The notes beneath the pieces are model-generated. The model was not told the DNA's origin and searched no databases. It worked only from the letters and a program-made list of their open reading frames with translations. 64,000 nucleotides of DNA from Streptomyces sp. T12 (GTDB lineage: Bacteria > Actinomycetota > Actinomycetes > Streptomycetales > Streptomycetaceae), in the NCBI RefSeq assembly GCF_028736035.1, contig NZ_CP117866.1:8039001-8103000 (forward strand), given 5' to 3'. The position numbers and the translations under genes are program-made. Position 1 is the stretch's first letter, and each line of letters opens with the position of its first letter. This document shows positions 16,999-25,838 of the stretch, piece after piece.

Positions 16999-17694
16999 AT
17001 GCGTATTCCGGCGCACTCGGTATGCACCGCGATCCGGGACGACATCGTCGCCGGTGTCTACGAGCGCGGCAGCCGGCTCACCGAGGAACTCCTCGCACGC
17101 CGCTACGGCGTCTCCCGCGTCCCCGTGCGGGAGGCCCTGCGCACCCTGGAGGCGGAGGGCTTCGTGGTGACCCGGAGACACGCGGGCGCGTGCGTCGCCG
17201 AACCGACCGAGCAGGAGGCCGCCGACCTGCTGGAGATGCGCACCCTCCTGGAGCCGCTCGGCGCCTCCCGGGCCGCCCAGCGGCGCACCGAGGCCCATCT
17301 GAAGGTCCTGCGCGGCCTCGTCAGGCTGGGACAGGAGCGGGCCAGGCGGGGCAACAGCGAGGATCTGCGCTCCCTGGGCGGCTGGTTCCACGAGACGCTC
17401 GCGCAGGCCTGCGGCAGCCCCGCCCTGACCTCGATGCTGACCCAACTGCGCCACAAGATCGCCTGGATGTACGCGGTGGAGTCGCCGGTCGACCCCGTGG
17501 AGTCCTGGACCGAGCACGGCGCGATCGTGGACGCGGTGGCGCGCGGCGACGGTGATCGCGCCCGCGCGATCACGGCGCTGCACACCGAGCGCGCGATCTC
17601 CGCGCACCGACTGCGGTTCGGCTCCGGCGGTGACGGCGCGGAGCGTGTGAGGAATTCGCAACATCCCGTAAACATGCCGAGTCTGCGGCATTAA
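16999..17694 (+). CDS. GntR-family (FCD/FadR subfamily) transcriptional regulator
   Basis: A 231-residue regulator. Residues 5-70 form the GntR winged helix (LTEELLARRYGVSRVPVREALRTLE has the family fingerprint VSRVPVREAL). Residues about 75-215 form the all-helical FCD ligand-binding domain, which usually binds a metal-coordinated carboxylate or sugar acid. The start is the ATG at 16999 behind GGAGG at 16988-16992. The frame runs upstream without a start supported by a ribosome site. It stands alone between the M23 gene and ptsH. No operator or obvious target was identified in its own promoter, so the ligand is unknown. Confidence 0.88.
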   Translation: MRIPAHSVCTAIRDDIVAGVYERGSRLTEELLARRYGVSRVPVREALRTLEAEGFVVTRRHAGACVAEPTEQEAADLLEMRTLLEPLGASRAAQRRTEAHLKVLRGLVRLGQERARRGNSEDLRSLGGWFHETLAQACGSPALTSMLTQLRHKIAWMYAVESPVDPVESWTEHGAIVDAVARGDGDRARAITALHTERAISAHRLRFGSGGDGAERVRNSQHPVNMPSLRH

Positions 17695-17796
17695 CACGGG
17701 CGCCGTATACAAAGAGGAGATATTTGGCGGCGGGTAATTTCCGCTGCCCTTTTTCAGGTTGCCCGTGAATTCCATGGCCGCCTGCCGTAAAACAGC

Positions 17797-17831
17797 GAAG
17801 CCGCGTCGGCCGGAAAGGCAGACGCGGCTTC
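17797..17831 (-). terminator. Hairpin terminator after ptsH
   Basis: GAAGCCGCGTC (17797-17807) pairs with GACGCGGCTTC (17821-17831). On the minus strand the hairpin is followed by a TTTT run (AAAA at 17789-17792), fitting termination of ptsH. Confidence 0.75.
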
Positions 17832-17862
17832 ACCGTGTGCAGCGGAGGCCCGCTCAGGTCAT

Positions 17863-18144
17863 TCAGACCGTCTCGGGAAGCTCCTCGAGGCCCTCGGAGA
17901 CCAGCTTCGCCAGACGGTCGAGGGCGGCGTCCGCGCCCTCGGCGTCGGAGGCGAGGACGATCTCCTCACCGCCCTGGGCGCCCAGGCCCAGAACGGCCAG
18001 CATGGAGGCCGCGTTGACGGGGTTGCCGTCGGCCTTGGCGATCGTCACGGGGATGCCTGCGGCCGTGGCGGCCCGGACGAAGATGGAAGCGGGGCGGGCG
18101 TGAAGGCCCTCGGCCCAGCCGACGTTGACGCGGCGCTCAGCCAT
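17863..18144 (-). CDS. ptsH: Phosphocarrier protein HPr
   Basis: A 93-residue HPr of the phosphotransferase system. His15 in GLHARPAS is the residue phosphorylated by enzyme I. Ser47 in NAASMLAV is at the regulatory serine position. The length and single compact domain fit the family (85-95 residues). It passes phosphate to sugar-specific EIIA proteins in the cytoplasm. No ptsI or EII genes lie nearby, as is usual for the ptsH of Streptomyces. The start is the ATG at 18142-18144, with GAAGGGC just upstream on the minus strand. It is divergent from the Pat-like gene. Confidence 0.95.
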   Translation of the reverse strand: MAERRVNVGWAEGLHARPASIFVRAATAAGIPVTIAKADGNPVNAASMLAVLGLGAQGGEEIVLASDAEGADAALDRLAKLVSEGLEELPETV

Positions 18145-18322
18145 GTGATGCTGCCCTTCGGTGTTCAGGGTTGTCTAGACCAGTTTCCCACACCCGTGAA
18201 GCATGCCGGGAGGGACAAAACGCCCCTCCTGAGGTGACCGTCGGGTCGCGGCCTCGACCCGTCATACGTCCTCCACAGACTGCCTCGCGCCGTTGTCGTA
18301 CGCGAGCCGTACTCTGGGCCCC

Positions 18323-21172
18323 ATGCAGAGCGCCTCGGACCGGCACGAGTACCCCGCCCACTGGGAAGCCGACGTGGTGCTGCGCGACGGCGGCACCGCA
18401 CGCATCCGCCCCATCACCGTTGATGACGCCGAGCGCCTGGTCAGCTTCTACGAGCAGGTGTCGGACGAGTCGAAGTACTACCGCTTCTTCGCGCCCTACC
18501 CGCGACTGTCCGCAAAGGACGTCCACCGCTTCACGCACCACGACTTTGTGGACCGGGTGGGACTCGCGGCCACAGTGGGCGGCGAGTTCATCGCCACCGT
18601 ACGCTACGACCGGATCGGCGCCGACGGAATGCCCGCGTCGGCCCCCGCCGACGAGGCCGAGGTCGCCTTCCTCGTCCAGGACGCCCACCAGGGACGCGGC
18701 GTCGCCTCCGCCCTCCTCGAACACGTCGGCGCGGTCGCCCGCGAGCGCGGTATCCGCCGCTTCGCCGCCGAGGTGCTGCCCGCCAACTCCAAGATGATCA
18801 AGGTGTTCACGGACGCCGGGTACACCCAGAAGCGCAGCTTCGAGGACGGCGTCGTACGCCTGGAGTTCGACCTGGAGCCGACGGACCGCTCGCTCGCCGT
18901 GCAGTACGCGCGCGAGCAGCGCGCCGAGGCGCGGTCCGTGCGGCGGCTGCTGGTGCCCGGCTCCGTCGCCGTCATCGGCACCGGCCGCACGCCCGGCGGG
19001 GTGGGCCGCAGCGTCCTGGGCAATATCAGGGACGCCGGGTTCACGGGGCGGCTGTACGCCGTGAACAAGGCGTTCCCGGAGGACCTCAAGGAGCTCGACG
19101 GCGTGCCCGCGCACCGGTCCGTACGGGACATCGACGGGCCCGTGGACCTCGCGGTGGTCGCCGTACCGGCCGAGTACGTCCCCGAGGTGGTCACCGAGTG
19201 CGGCGAGCACGGCGTGCAGGGGCTGGTCGTGGTCTCCGCCGGGTACGCCGAGAGCGGGCCCGACGGGCGCGAGCGGCAGCGCGAACTCGTCCGGCACGCG
19301 CGCGCGTACGGCATGCGCATCATCGGGCCGAACGCCTTCGGGATCATCAACACCTCCGCCGACGTACGACTGAACGCCTCCCTGGCGCCCGAGATGCCCC
19401 GCCCCGGCCGGATCGGGTTGTTCGCCCAGTCCGGTGCCATCGGGATCGCGCTGCTGTCCCGGCTGCACCGGCGCGGCGGCGGGGTCACCGGGGTCACGGG
19501 CGTGTCGACCCTCGTCTCGTCCGGCAACCGGGCAGACGTGTCCGGCAACGACGTCCTTCAGTACTGGTACGACGACCCGGACACCGATGTCGTACTGATG
19601 TACCTGGAGTCCATCGGCAACCCGCGCAAGTTCACCCGCCTCGCGCGACGTACGGCGGCGGCGAAGCCGTTGGTCGTGGTGCAGGGGGCGCGGCACGGCG
19701 GCGCGGCACCGCAGGGGCATGCGGTCCGGGCCACGCGGTTGCCGCACACCACGGTGTCCGCGCTGCTGCGGCAGGCCGGGGTGATCCGGGTGGACACGAT
19801 CACCGAGCTGGTGGACGCGGGACTGCTGCTCGCGCGCCAGCCGCTGCCGGCCGGGCCGCGCGTGGCGATCCTCGGGAACTCCGAGTCGCTGGGGCTGCTG
19901 ACGTACGACGCGTGCCTGTCCGAGGGGCTGCGGCCGTTGCCGCCGCTGGATCTGACGACGGGGGCGTCGGCCGCGGACTTCAGGGCGGCACTGTCGCGCG
20001 CGTTGGCCGACGACACCTGCGATGCGGTGGTGGTGACGGCGATTCCGGCGATCGGGGAGGTGTCGCCGGGGGATGCGGAACTGGCGGAGGCACTGCGGTC
20101 GGCGGCCGAAGGGGTGCCGGGGAAGCCGGTGCTGGTGGTGCACGTGGAGCTGGGCGGTCTGGCGCAGGCCCTGTCGGCCGCAGCGAGCACCGCACCACAG
20201 GCGGGCAGGACGGCGCTCGGCACCGGGCTCCGTGCCACGCACCCGTTCCGCCCCCTGGACTTCCCGGCCGAGACACCGCCCGAGCAGTCGGACACCTCGG
20301 AGAACGCGCCCCGGCTCATCCCCGCCTACCCCGCGGCCGAACGTGCCGTGCGCGCCCTCGCCGAAGCCGTCAAGTACTCCCAGTGGCGGCGCGAGGCGGC
20401 CGACCCCGGGAAGGTGCCGGAGTACGAGGACATCGACGAGAAGGGGGCCGCCCAGCTGATCGGCGGCCTGCTCGCGCGCGGGCAAGGGCTCACACTCGGC
20501 ACGGACGAGACGTGCGACCTGCTCGGCAAGTACGGCATCCACGTGCACCGCGCCCTGCACGCGCCCACCCCCGACGCCGCCGCCGACGCCGCCCACACCC
20601 TCGGCTACCCCGTCGCCCTCAAGGCCACCGCCCCGCATCTGCGCCACCGCGCCGACCTCGGCGGCGTACGGCTCGATCTCGCGGACGAGGAGCAACTGCG
20701 GCGGGCGTACGCCGAGTTGGCCGAGCTGTTCGGCAGACCGGAGGAGCTGCGGCCGGTGGTGCAGAGCATGGCGCCACGCGGCGTCGACACCGTCGTACGG
20801 GCCGTGATCGACCCGGCGGCCGGCGCCGTGCTGTCCTTCGGCCTCGCCGGGGCCGCCTCGCAGCTGCTCGGTGACACGGCGCACCGGCTGATCCCCGTCA
20901 CCGACCGCGACGCGACCTCGATCGTCCGCTCGATCCGGACCGCACCGCTCCTCTTCGGCTGGCGCGGCTCCACGCCCGTCGACACACCTGCCCTGGAGGA
21001 GCTGCTGCTGAGGGTGTCGCGGCTGGTCGACGACCACCCGGAGGTCGTCGCGGTCACCCTGGAGCCGGTCGTCGTCGCCACGCACGGCCTGAGCGTGCTC
21101 GGCGCCTCGGTACGCCTCGCGCCACCGCCTGCCCGCGACGACCTCGGGCCAAGGACCCTGCCGACGTACTGA
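18323..21172 (+). CDS. Pat-type protein acetyltransferase: GNAT domain fused to acyl-CoA synthetase-like domains
   Basis: A 949-residue multidomain protein. Residues about 20-180 form a GNAT acetyltransferase with acetyl-CoA loop HQGRGVASALL. Next comes a CoA-binding Rossmann domain (SVAVIGTGRTPGGVG near 215), succinyl-CoA-ligase-like segments (LFAQSGAIGIALL; ILGNSESLG), and a C-terminal ATP-grasp domain from about 710 (GYPVALKATAPHLRHR). Proteins of this kind acetylate acetyl-CoA synthetase and other enzymes. The N-terminal placement of GNAT is the streptomycete arrangement, in contrast to the C-terminal one of enterobacterial Pat. The ligase-like part is usually catalytically inactive and senses metabolites. 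The start is the ATG at 18323. No strong Shine-Dalgarno is visible. Confidence 0.9.
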   Translation: MQSASDRHEYPAHWEADVVLRDGGTARIRPITVDDAERLVSFYEQVSDESKYYRFFAPYPRLSAKDVHRFTHHDFVDRVGLAATVGGEFIATVRYDRIGADGMPASAPADEAEVAFLVQDAHQGRGVASALLEHVGAVARERGIRRFAAEVLPANSKMIKVFTDAGYTQKRSFEDGVVRLEFDLEPTDRSLAVQYAREQRAEARSVRRLLVPGSVAVIGTGRTPGGVGRSVLGNIRDAGFTGRLYAVNKAFPEDLKELDGVPAHRSVRDIDGPVDLAVVAVPAEYVPEVVTECGEHGVQGLVVVSAGYAESGPDGRERQRELVRHARAYGMRIIGPNAFGIINTSADVRLNASLAPEMPRPGRIGLFAQSGAIGIALLSRLHRRGGGVTGVTGVSTLVSSGNRADVSGNDVLQYWYDDPDTDVVLMYLESIGNPRKFTRLARRTAAAKPLVVVQGARHGGAAPQGHAVRATRLPHTTVSALLRQAGVIRVDTITELVDAGLLLARQPLPAGPRVAILGNSESLGLLTYDACLSEGLRPLPPLDLTTGASAADFRAALSRALADDTCDAVVVTAIPAIGEVSPGDAELAEALRSAAEGVPGKPVLVVHVELGGLAQALSAAASTAPQAGRTALGTGLRATHPFRPLDFPAETPPEQSDTSENAPRLIPAYPAAERAVRALAEAVKYSQWRREAADPGKVPEYEDIDEKGAAQLIGGLLARGQGLTLGTDETCDLLGKYGIHVHRALHAPTPDAAADAAHTLGYPVALKATAPHLRHRADLGGVRLDLADEEQLRRAYAELAELFGRPEELRPVVQSMAPRGVDTVVRAVIDPAAGAVLSFGLAGAASQLLGDTAHRLIPVTDRDATSIVRSIRTAPLLFGWRGSTPVDTPALEELLLRVSRLVDDHPEVVAVTLEPVVVATHGLSVLGASVRLAPPPARDDLGPRTLPTY

Positions 21173-21224
21173 GACCGCCGCGAGCGGTGCCTCGCAGTCA
21201 GTGGGCCCCCGTAGGATGGGCGTC

Positions 21225-21812
21225 ATGGCCAAGACCAGTACGACGACCCAGGGGCTGCGTGCGGCGATCGAGCGCAGCGGCTACTACCCGGCCCTCGTGG
21301 CCGACGCGGTGGAGGCCGCTGTGGGCGGCGAGCCCATCCGGTCGTACCTGGTCCATCAGGAGACGACGTTCGACCAGAACGAGGTGCGGCGGCACGTGAC
21401 CGTGCTCGTCCTCACCGGCAACCGCTTCATCGTCAGCCACACCGACGAGCAGGCCGCCGACAGCACCTCCCCGACGCCGTACGCCACGACGTCCACGGAG
21501 TCCGTGAAGCTCGGCCGGATCTCGTCGGTGGTGGTCAGCCGTGTGGTCGCCAACCCGGAGCAGTACCAGCCGGGCACGCTGCCCCGCGAGGTGGTGCTGA
21601 CCATCGGCTGGGGCGCCGTCTCCCGTATCGACCTGGAGCCCGCCGCCTGCGGCGACCCCAACTGCGAGGCCGACCACGGCTACACGGGCAACTCGACGGC
21701 GGACGACCTCAGCCTGCGGGTCAGCGAGGCCGGTGACGGCCCGGAGACGGTGCGCCAGGCGCTCGTCTTCGCGCAGTCGCTCTCCGAGGCGACGGCGGAC
21801 GTCGCTCACTGA
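21225..21812 (+). CDS. DUF5998-family phosphodiesterase-cluster protein
   Basis: A 195-residue cytoplasmic protein conserved in actinobacteria (DUF5998). It begins TTQGLRAAIERSGYYPALV. The middle has VRRHVTVLVLTGNRFIVSHTDE, which resembles a PH-like beta sheet. A short cysteine motif, CGDPNCEADHGYTG, occurs near residue 155. The start is the ATG at 21225 after GTAGGATG. It lies two bases upstream of the phosphodiesterase gene and is probably co-transcribed with it. The function is not known. The Cys-x4-Cys segment might bind a metal, but I see no full zinc site. Confidence 0.8.
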   Translation: MAKTSTTTQGLRAAIERSGYYPALVADAVEAAVGGEPIRSYLVHQETTFDQNEVRRHVTVLVLTGNRFIVSHTDEQAADSTSPTPYATTSTESVKLGRISSVVVSRVVANPEQYQPGTLPREVVLTIGWGAVSRIDLEPAACGDPNCEADHGYTGNSTADDLSLRVSEAGDGPETVRQALVFAQSLSEATADVAH

Positions 21813-21813
21813 G

Positions 21814-23007
21814 ATGATCCAGCCCACCGCCTGGGACGCCCACCCGGAACCTCTCTCCGTCGACTCCGCGCCCGCCCCCGAGTACGGCAGCGGCTCGCTC
21901 GCCGATCTGCTGCCCACGCTGGCCGCCGGCATGGCCGTACCGGAGATGACCGCCGCCATCCCCGAGCTGACCGCGACCGACCGGAACTGCGTGTTCCTGG
22001 TCGACGGCCTCGGCTGGGAGCAGCTCAAGGCGCACCCCGAGGACGCGCCGTTCATGACCTCGCTCCTGAGCAGCTCGCGCGGCGGCACCGGACGCCCCAT
22101 CACCGCCGGGTACCCGGCGACCACCGCGACCTCCCTCGCCTCCGTCGGCACCGGCCTGCCGCCGGGCGCGCACGGCCTGCCCGGGTACACCGTGCGCAAC
22201 CCGGAGACCGGCGAGCTGATGAACCAGCTGCGCTGGAACCCGTGGACGTCACCGCGCGTCTGGCAGCCGTACCCCACGGTCTTCCAGCTGGCGCACCAGG
22301 CGGGCGTCCACGCGGCCCAGGTGTCGTCGCCCACCTTCGAGAGCACCCCGCTGACCAAGGTCGCCCTCAGCGGCGGCTCGTTCCACGGCCGGCTGACCGG
22401 CGAGGACCGTATGGACCTCGCGGCCGAGCAACTGGCCGCGGGCGACCGTTCCCTGGTCTACACGTACTACGCCGAGCTGGACGGCGCCGGCCACCGCTTC
22501 GGCGTCGACTCGGACACCTGGCGCGGTCAGCTCATGTACGTCGACCGGCTCGTCCAGCGTCTCGCCGAGCAGCTGCCGCCGCGCAGCGCGCTCTACGTCA
22601 CCGCCGACCACGGCATGATCGACGTGCCCTTCGACGAGCAGCACCGCATCGACTTCGACGAGGACTGGGAGCTGCGTGCCGGTGTCGCCCTGCTGGGCGG
22701 CGAGGGCCGGGCGCGGCACGTCTACGCGGTGCCCGGCGCCGCGAACGACGTGCTGACCTGCTGGCGCGAGGTGCTCGGCGAGCAGTTCTGGGTGGCCTCC
22801 CGGGACGAGGCGATCGCGGCGGGATGGTTCGGGCCACAGATCGACGAGCGTGTGTACGACCGTATCGGTGACGTGGTCGCGGCCGCGCGGGACGACGTCC
22901 TGATCATCGCGTCCGAGCGGGAGCCGAAGGAGTCGGCCATGGTCGGCAACCACGGCTCGATGACCCCCGCCGAGCAGTTGGTCCCCCTCCTCGAAGTACG
23001 CACCTGA
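21814..23007 (+). CDS. Alkaline phosphatase-superfamily nucleotide pyrophosphatase/phosphodiesterase
   Basis: A 397-residue enzyme of the NPP-like branch of the alkaline phosphatase superfamily. Metal- and nucleophile-bearing motifs are in the expected order: VFLVDGLGW (first Asp), GYPATTATS (Thr nucleophile), AELDGAGHRFG (Asp/His), YVTADHGM (Asp-His) and GNHGSM (final His). It would hydrolyse a phosphodiester or pyrophosphate with two zinc ions. There is no signal peptide, so a cytoplasmic location is likely. The start is the ATG at 21814, a single base after the DUF5998 stop. The natural substrate is unknown. Confidence 0.88.
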   Translation: MIQPTAWDAHPEPLSVDSAPAPEYGSGSLADLLPTLAAGMAVPEMTAAIPELTATDRNCVFLVDGLGWEQLKAHPEDAPFMTSLLSSSRGGTGRPITAGYPATTATSLASVGTGLPPGAHGLPGYTVRNPETGELMNQLRWNPWTSPRVWQPYPTVFQLAHQAGVHAAQVSSPTFESTPLTKVALSGGSFHGRLTGEDRMDLAAEQLAAGDRSLVYTYYAELDGAGHRFGVDSDTWRGQLMYVDRLVQRLAEQLPPRSALYVTADHGMIDVPFDEQHRIDFDEDWELRAGVALLGGEGRARHVYAVPGAANDVLTCWREVLGEQFWVASRDEAIAAGWFGPQIDERVYDRIGDVVAAARDDVLIIASEREPKESAMVGNHGSMTPAEQLVPLLEVRT

Positions 23008-23078
23008 CACCCTGCACGTCATCCCCGGACGTCGTCACCTCCCGACCGATCTCCTCACCGAAAGGTGCTCAACTCAAC

Positions 23079-23726
23079 ATGCCCGAGCTGGTGTTCTTCT
23101 CCGGAACGATGGACTGCGGGAAGTCGACGCTGGCCCTCCAGATCGAGCACAACCGTTCGGCGCGTGGCCTCGCGGGCATGATCTTCACGCGCGACGACCG
23201 TGCGGGCGAGGGCAAGCTGTCCTCGCGGCTCGGCCTGGTCACGGACGCGGTGGAGGTCGAGGACGGCATGGACCTGTACGCCTACCTCGTCGACCACCTC
23301 TCCCGGGGACGCCGCGCGGACTACGTCATTGCCGACGAGGCCCAGTTCCTCGCACCGAACCAGATCGACCAACTCGCGCGGGTGGTCGACGACCTGGGCC
23401 TCGACGTCTACGCCTTCGGCATCACGACCGACTTCCGCTCCAAGCTGTTCCCGGGCTCCCAGCGCCTGGTGGAACTCGCCGACCGGGTCGAGGTGCTCCA
23501 GGTCGAGGCCCTGTGCTGGTGCGGCGCCCGCGCCACGCACAACGCCCGCACGATAGGCGGCGAGATGGTCGTCGAGGGCGCCCAGGTGGTCGTCGGCGAT
23601 GTCAACCAGGCGGACGCCGTCGGCTACGAGGTCCTGTGCCGCCGCCATCACCGCCGCCGCATGACGGCGGCCAGCGCACGGGCGGCGGCGCTGTCCCCGG
23701 ACGTCCTGCCGGTGCAGCCGGCCTGA
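23079..23726 (+). CDS. tdk: Thymidine kinase (type II, TK1-like)
   Basis: A 215-residue thymidine kinase. It has P-loop GTMDCGKST near residue 9, the catalytic DEAQF with Glu, and GITTDFRSKLFPGS (lasso/substrate region). The structural zinc ligands are in CWCGA and, downstream, CRRHH. It phosphorylates thymidine in the salvage pathway in the cytoplasm. The start is the ATG at 23079, with an AAAGG Shine-Dalgarno 16 bases before. The length fits the family (190-220). It follows the phosphodiesterase gene by 71 bases in the same direction. The C-terminal tail is Ala-rich and specific to streptomycetes. Confidence 0.95.
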   Translation: MPELVFFSGTMDCGKSTLALQIEHNRSARGLAGMIFTRDDRAGEGKLSSRLGLVTDAVEVEDGMDLYAYLVDHLSRGRRADYVIADEAQFLAPNQIDQLARVVDDLGLDVYAFGITTDFRSKLFPGSQRLVELADRVEVLQVEALCWCGARATHNARTIGGEMVVEGAQVVVGDVNQADAVGYEVLCRRHHRRRMTAASARAAALSPDVLPVQPA

Positions 23727-23785
23727 GCCGCGGCCCACTCGGCCATCCCGGCCCCCAAGCCGCCCCGCACCACCCCTGAGCGCCG

Positions 23786-24589
23786 TCAGCGCGGATTCTG
23801 GATCAGGGAGAACCGGGCCCCCTCCGGGTCCGCCACCGTCGCCACGCGCCCGTGCGCGCTGTCGTGGGCCGCATTCAGGACATGGCCGCCGAGCTCATCG
23901 ATCCGCTCCAGTGCCTCGTCCGTGTCGGCGACTTCGAAGTACGTCATCCAGTGCGGGCCCCGGTCGCGCGGCAGGGCGTTGCCGACGCCGTGGATGCCGG
24001 CGACCGGGCGGCCGTCGATGTGCAGGGTGACGTAGTCGAAGTCGGCGGAGACCACCGGCTCCTCCTCGTAGGCGAACACGCTCTCGTAGAACTTGGCGAC
24101 ATTGACGGACTCGAAGGTCAGCAGCTCGTTCCAGGCGGGGGTACCGGGCACGCCCGTGACGGCGGTGCCGAGGTGGGCCGCCGTCTGCCAGATGCCGAAG
24201 ACGGCGCCGGCGGGGTCGGAGCAGATCGCCATCCGGCCGGCCTCGGCGGCGTCCAGCGGCCCCACCCCGACGGTGCCGCCGCACAGCCGTACCGTCTCGG
24301 CGGTCAGGTCCACGTCGTTCGAGGCGAGATAGGGCGTCCAGGCGATGGGGAGGTGGCGGTCGGGCGGCAGCTGACCGATGCCGGCCACCTCACGGCCGTC
24401 GAGCAGGGCCCGCACATAGGGGCCGAGTTGCTGGGGGCCGGGCTGGAACTCCCAGCCGAACAGCGCCCCGTAGAACTCCTGGGTCGCGGCCAGTCCGTGC
24501 ACCATCAGGCTCACCCAGCAGGGCGTGCCGGGCGCGTGCCGGGCGTGCGTCGCGCCGTGCGGGCCGGCCGACCCCCGTGCCTCGGTCAT
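23786..24589 (-). CDS. Two-domain VOC (glyoxalase-fold) protein
   Basis: A 267-residue protein with two tandem vicinal-oxygen-chelate domains. The first, about residues 18-130, starts PGTPCWVSLMVHGLAATQEFYGALFGW. The second, about 145-265, starts AWNELLTFESVNVAKFYESVFAY. Duplicated VOC proteins of this form are common in Streptomyces, annotated as glyoxalase/bleomycin-resistance-like or hydroxylase-like. The metal-ligand set of a true glyoxalase I is not evident. The start is the ATG at 24587-24589 behind GAGGAGAG on the minus strand. Upstream residues in the frame look non-coding. No substrate can be assigned. Confidence 0.85.
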   Translation of the reverse strand: MTEARGSAGPHGATHARHAPGTPCWVSLMVHGLAATQEFYGALFGWEFQPGPQQLGPYVRALLDGREVAGIGQLPPDRHLPIAWTPYLASNDVDLTAETVRLCGGTVGVGPLDAAEAGRMAICSDPAGAVFGIWQTAAHLGTAVTGVPGTPAWNELLTFESVNVAKFYESVFAYEEEPVVSADFDYVTLHIDGRPVAGIHGVGNALPRDRGPHWMTYFEVADTDEALERIDELGGHVLNAAHDSAHGRVATVADPEGARFSLIQNPR

Positions 24590-24885
24590 CGTCACTCTCT
24601 CCTCGGCCTCTCGTGGTGGCCGTGTCGCGTCCGTGGTCCGGACCCCCGAGCCGATGCTCGCACCACCCGTGGCCGCGCGCGCTGCGGGCACGCCGCCGCA
24701 CGACGGCCGGTGCCCGGAGGATGCCCGGTGTGCGATTTACCGCCCGTTTCCGTGCGATTGCCGATGGATGTCGATCGGCTGTACAGCATGTGCCCGATCC
24801 CGTACGCCTCGTGATCGAGCCTGTCCGGCGGGCAGAGTAACCGGAGCCGGGCGATGCGGCCACCCCGTGCGCAAGGATGGTGGCC

Positions 24886-25737
24886 ATGAACGCCATCATC
24901 TCCGCATCCGAACTCGCGAGTGAACTGTCGGGCGAGAACCCGCCGGTGCTGCTCGACGTCCGCTGGCAGTTGACCGTGGCCAAGGCGGCCGGTGAGCCGC
25001 CGTTCGACGGCCGGACGGCGTACCGGGCCGGGCACATCCCCGGCGCGGTCTACGTCGACCTGGACCGGGAACTGGCCTCCGCGCCCGGTTCGCGCGGCCG
25101 TCACCCCTTGCCGGACCTGGCCGAATTCGGCGCGGCGATGCGCCGGGCGGGCGTGTCGTCGTCGGCGCCGGTGGTTGTGTACGACGGCGGGCAGGGCTGG
25201 GCAGCGGCCCGGGCGTGGTGGCTGCTGCGCTGGACGGGTCACCCGGATGTGCGGGTCCTCGACGGCGGGTTGCCGACCTGGCAGGGGCCGCTGGAGACGT
25301 CCGAGCCGACTCCGGTGGAGGGCGACTTCGAGCCGGCGCCGGGGGCGACGGGCCTTCTCGACGCCGACGGCGCCGCGGCGCTCGCTCGATCGGGCGTGCT
25401 GCTGGACGCGCGAGCGGGGGAGCGCTACCGCGGAGAGGTCGAGCCGATCGATCCGGTCGGCGGCCACATCCCGGGCGCCGTGTCCGCCCCCACGAACGAG
25501 AACGTCGGCGCGGACGGCCGCTTCCTGCCCGCCGAGGAACTCGGCGCGCGCTTCAAGGCGCTGGGCGCGTCCGAGGGCACGGAGGTCGGCGTGTACTGCG
25601 GCTCGGGCGTCTCCGCCGCACACCAGGTGCTGGCGCTGGCGGTGGCGGGCATTCCGGCGGCGCTCTACGTCGGTTCGTGGTCGCAGTGGTCGTCGGATTC
25701 GTCGCGGCCGGTGGCTGTGGGGCCGGATCCGCAGTAG
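24886..25737 (+). CDS. Rhodanese-type sulfurtransferase
   Basis: A 283-residue protein with two rhodanese domains. The N-terminal, non-catalytic one has LLDVRW and YRAGHIPGAVYVDLD. The C-terminal one has LLDARAGERYRGE, GHIPGAVSAPT and the active loop CGSGVSA with Cys about residue 238. A CGSGV loop fits the thiosulfate/3-mercaptopyruvate sulfurtransferase family. It moves a sulfane sulfur to cyanide or thiol acceptors in the cytoplasm. The start is the ATG at 24886 with AAGGATGG upstream. The ATG at 24877 lies inside that ribosome site and is less likely. A strong terminator separates it from the convergent sepH. Confidence 0.92.
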   Translation: MNAIISASELASELSGENPPVLLDVRWQLTVAKAAGEPPFDGRTAYRAGHIPGAVYVDLDRELASAPGSRGRHPLPDLAEFGAAMRRAGVSSSAPVVVYDGGQGWAAARAWWLLRWTGHPDVRVLDGGLPTWQGPLETSEPTPVEGDFEPAPGATGLLDADGAAALARSGVLLDARAGERYRGEVEPIDPVGGHIPGAVSAPTNENVGADGRFLPAEELGARFKALGASEGTEVGVYCGSGVSAAHQVLALAVAGIPAALYVGSWSQWSSDSSRPVAVGPDPQ

Positions 25738-25748
25738 GCGGGCGCAGC

Positions 25749-25782
25749 ACGAGGGCCGCGTTGCGACCAACGCGGCCCTCGT
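25749..25782. terminator. Bidirectional hairpin terminator, rhodanese / sepH
   Basis: ACGAGGGCCGCGTT (25749-25762) pairs perfectly with AACGCGGCCCTCGT (25769-25782) around GCGACC, between convergent genes. A 14-base-period duplication of CTACTCCTGCTT (25825 and 25839) follows at the end of sepH. Confidence 0.8.
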
Positions 25783-25838
25783 CCTCGTACGGCCGCATCC
25801 ACAGCCGTACGACCGATTCTCCTGCTACTCCTGCTTGC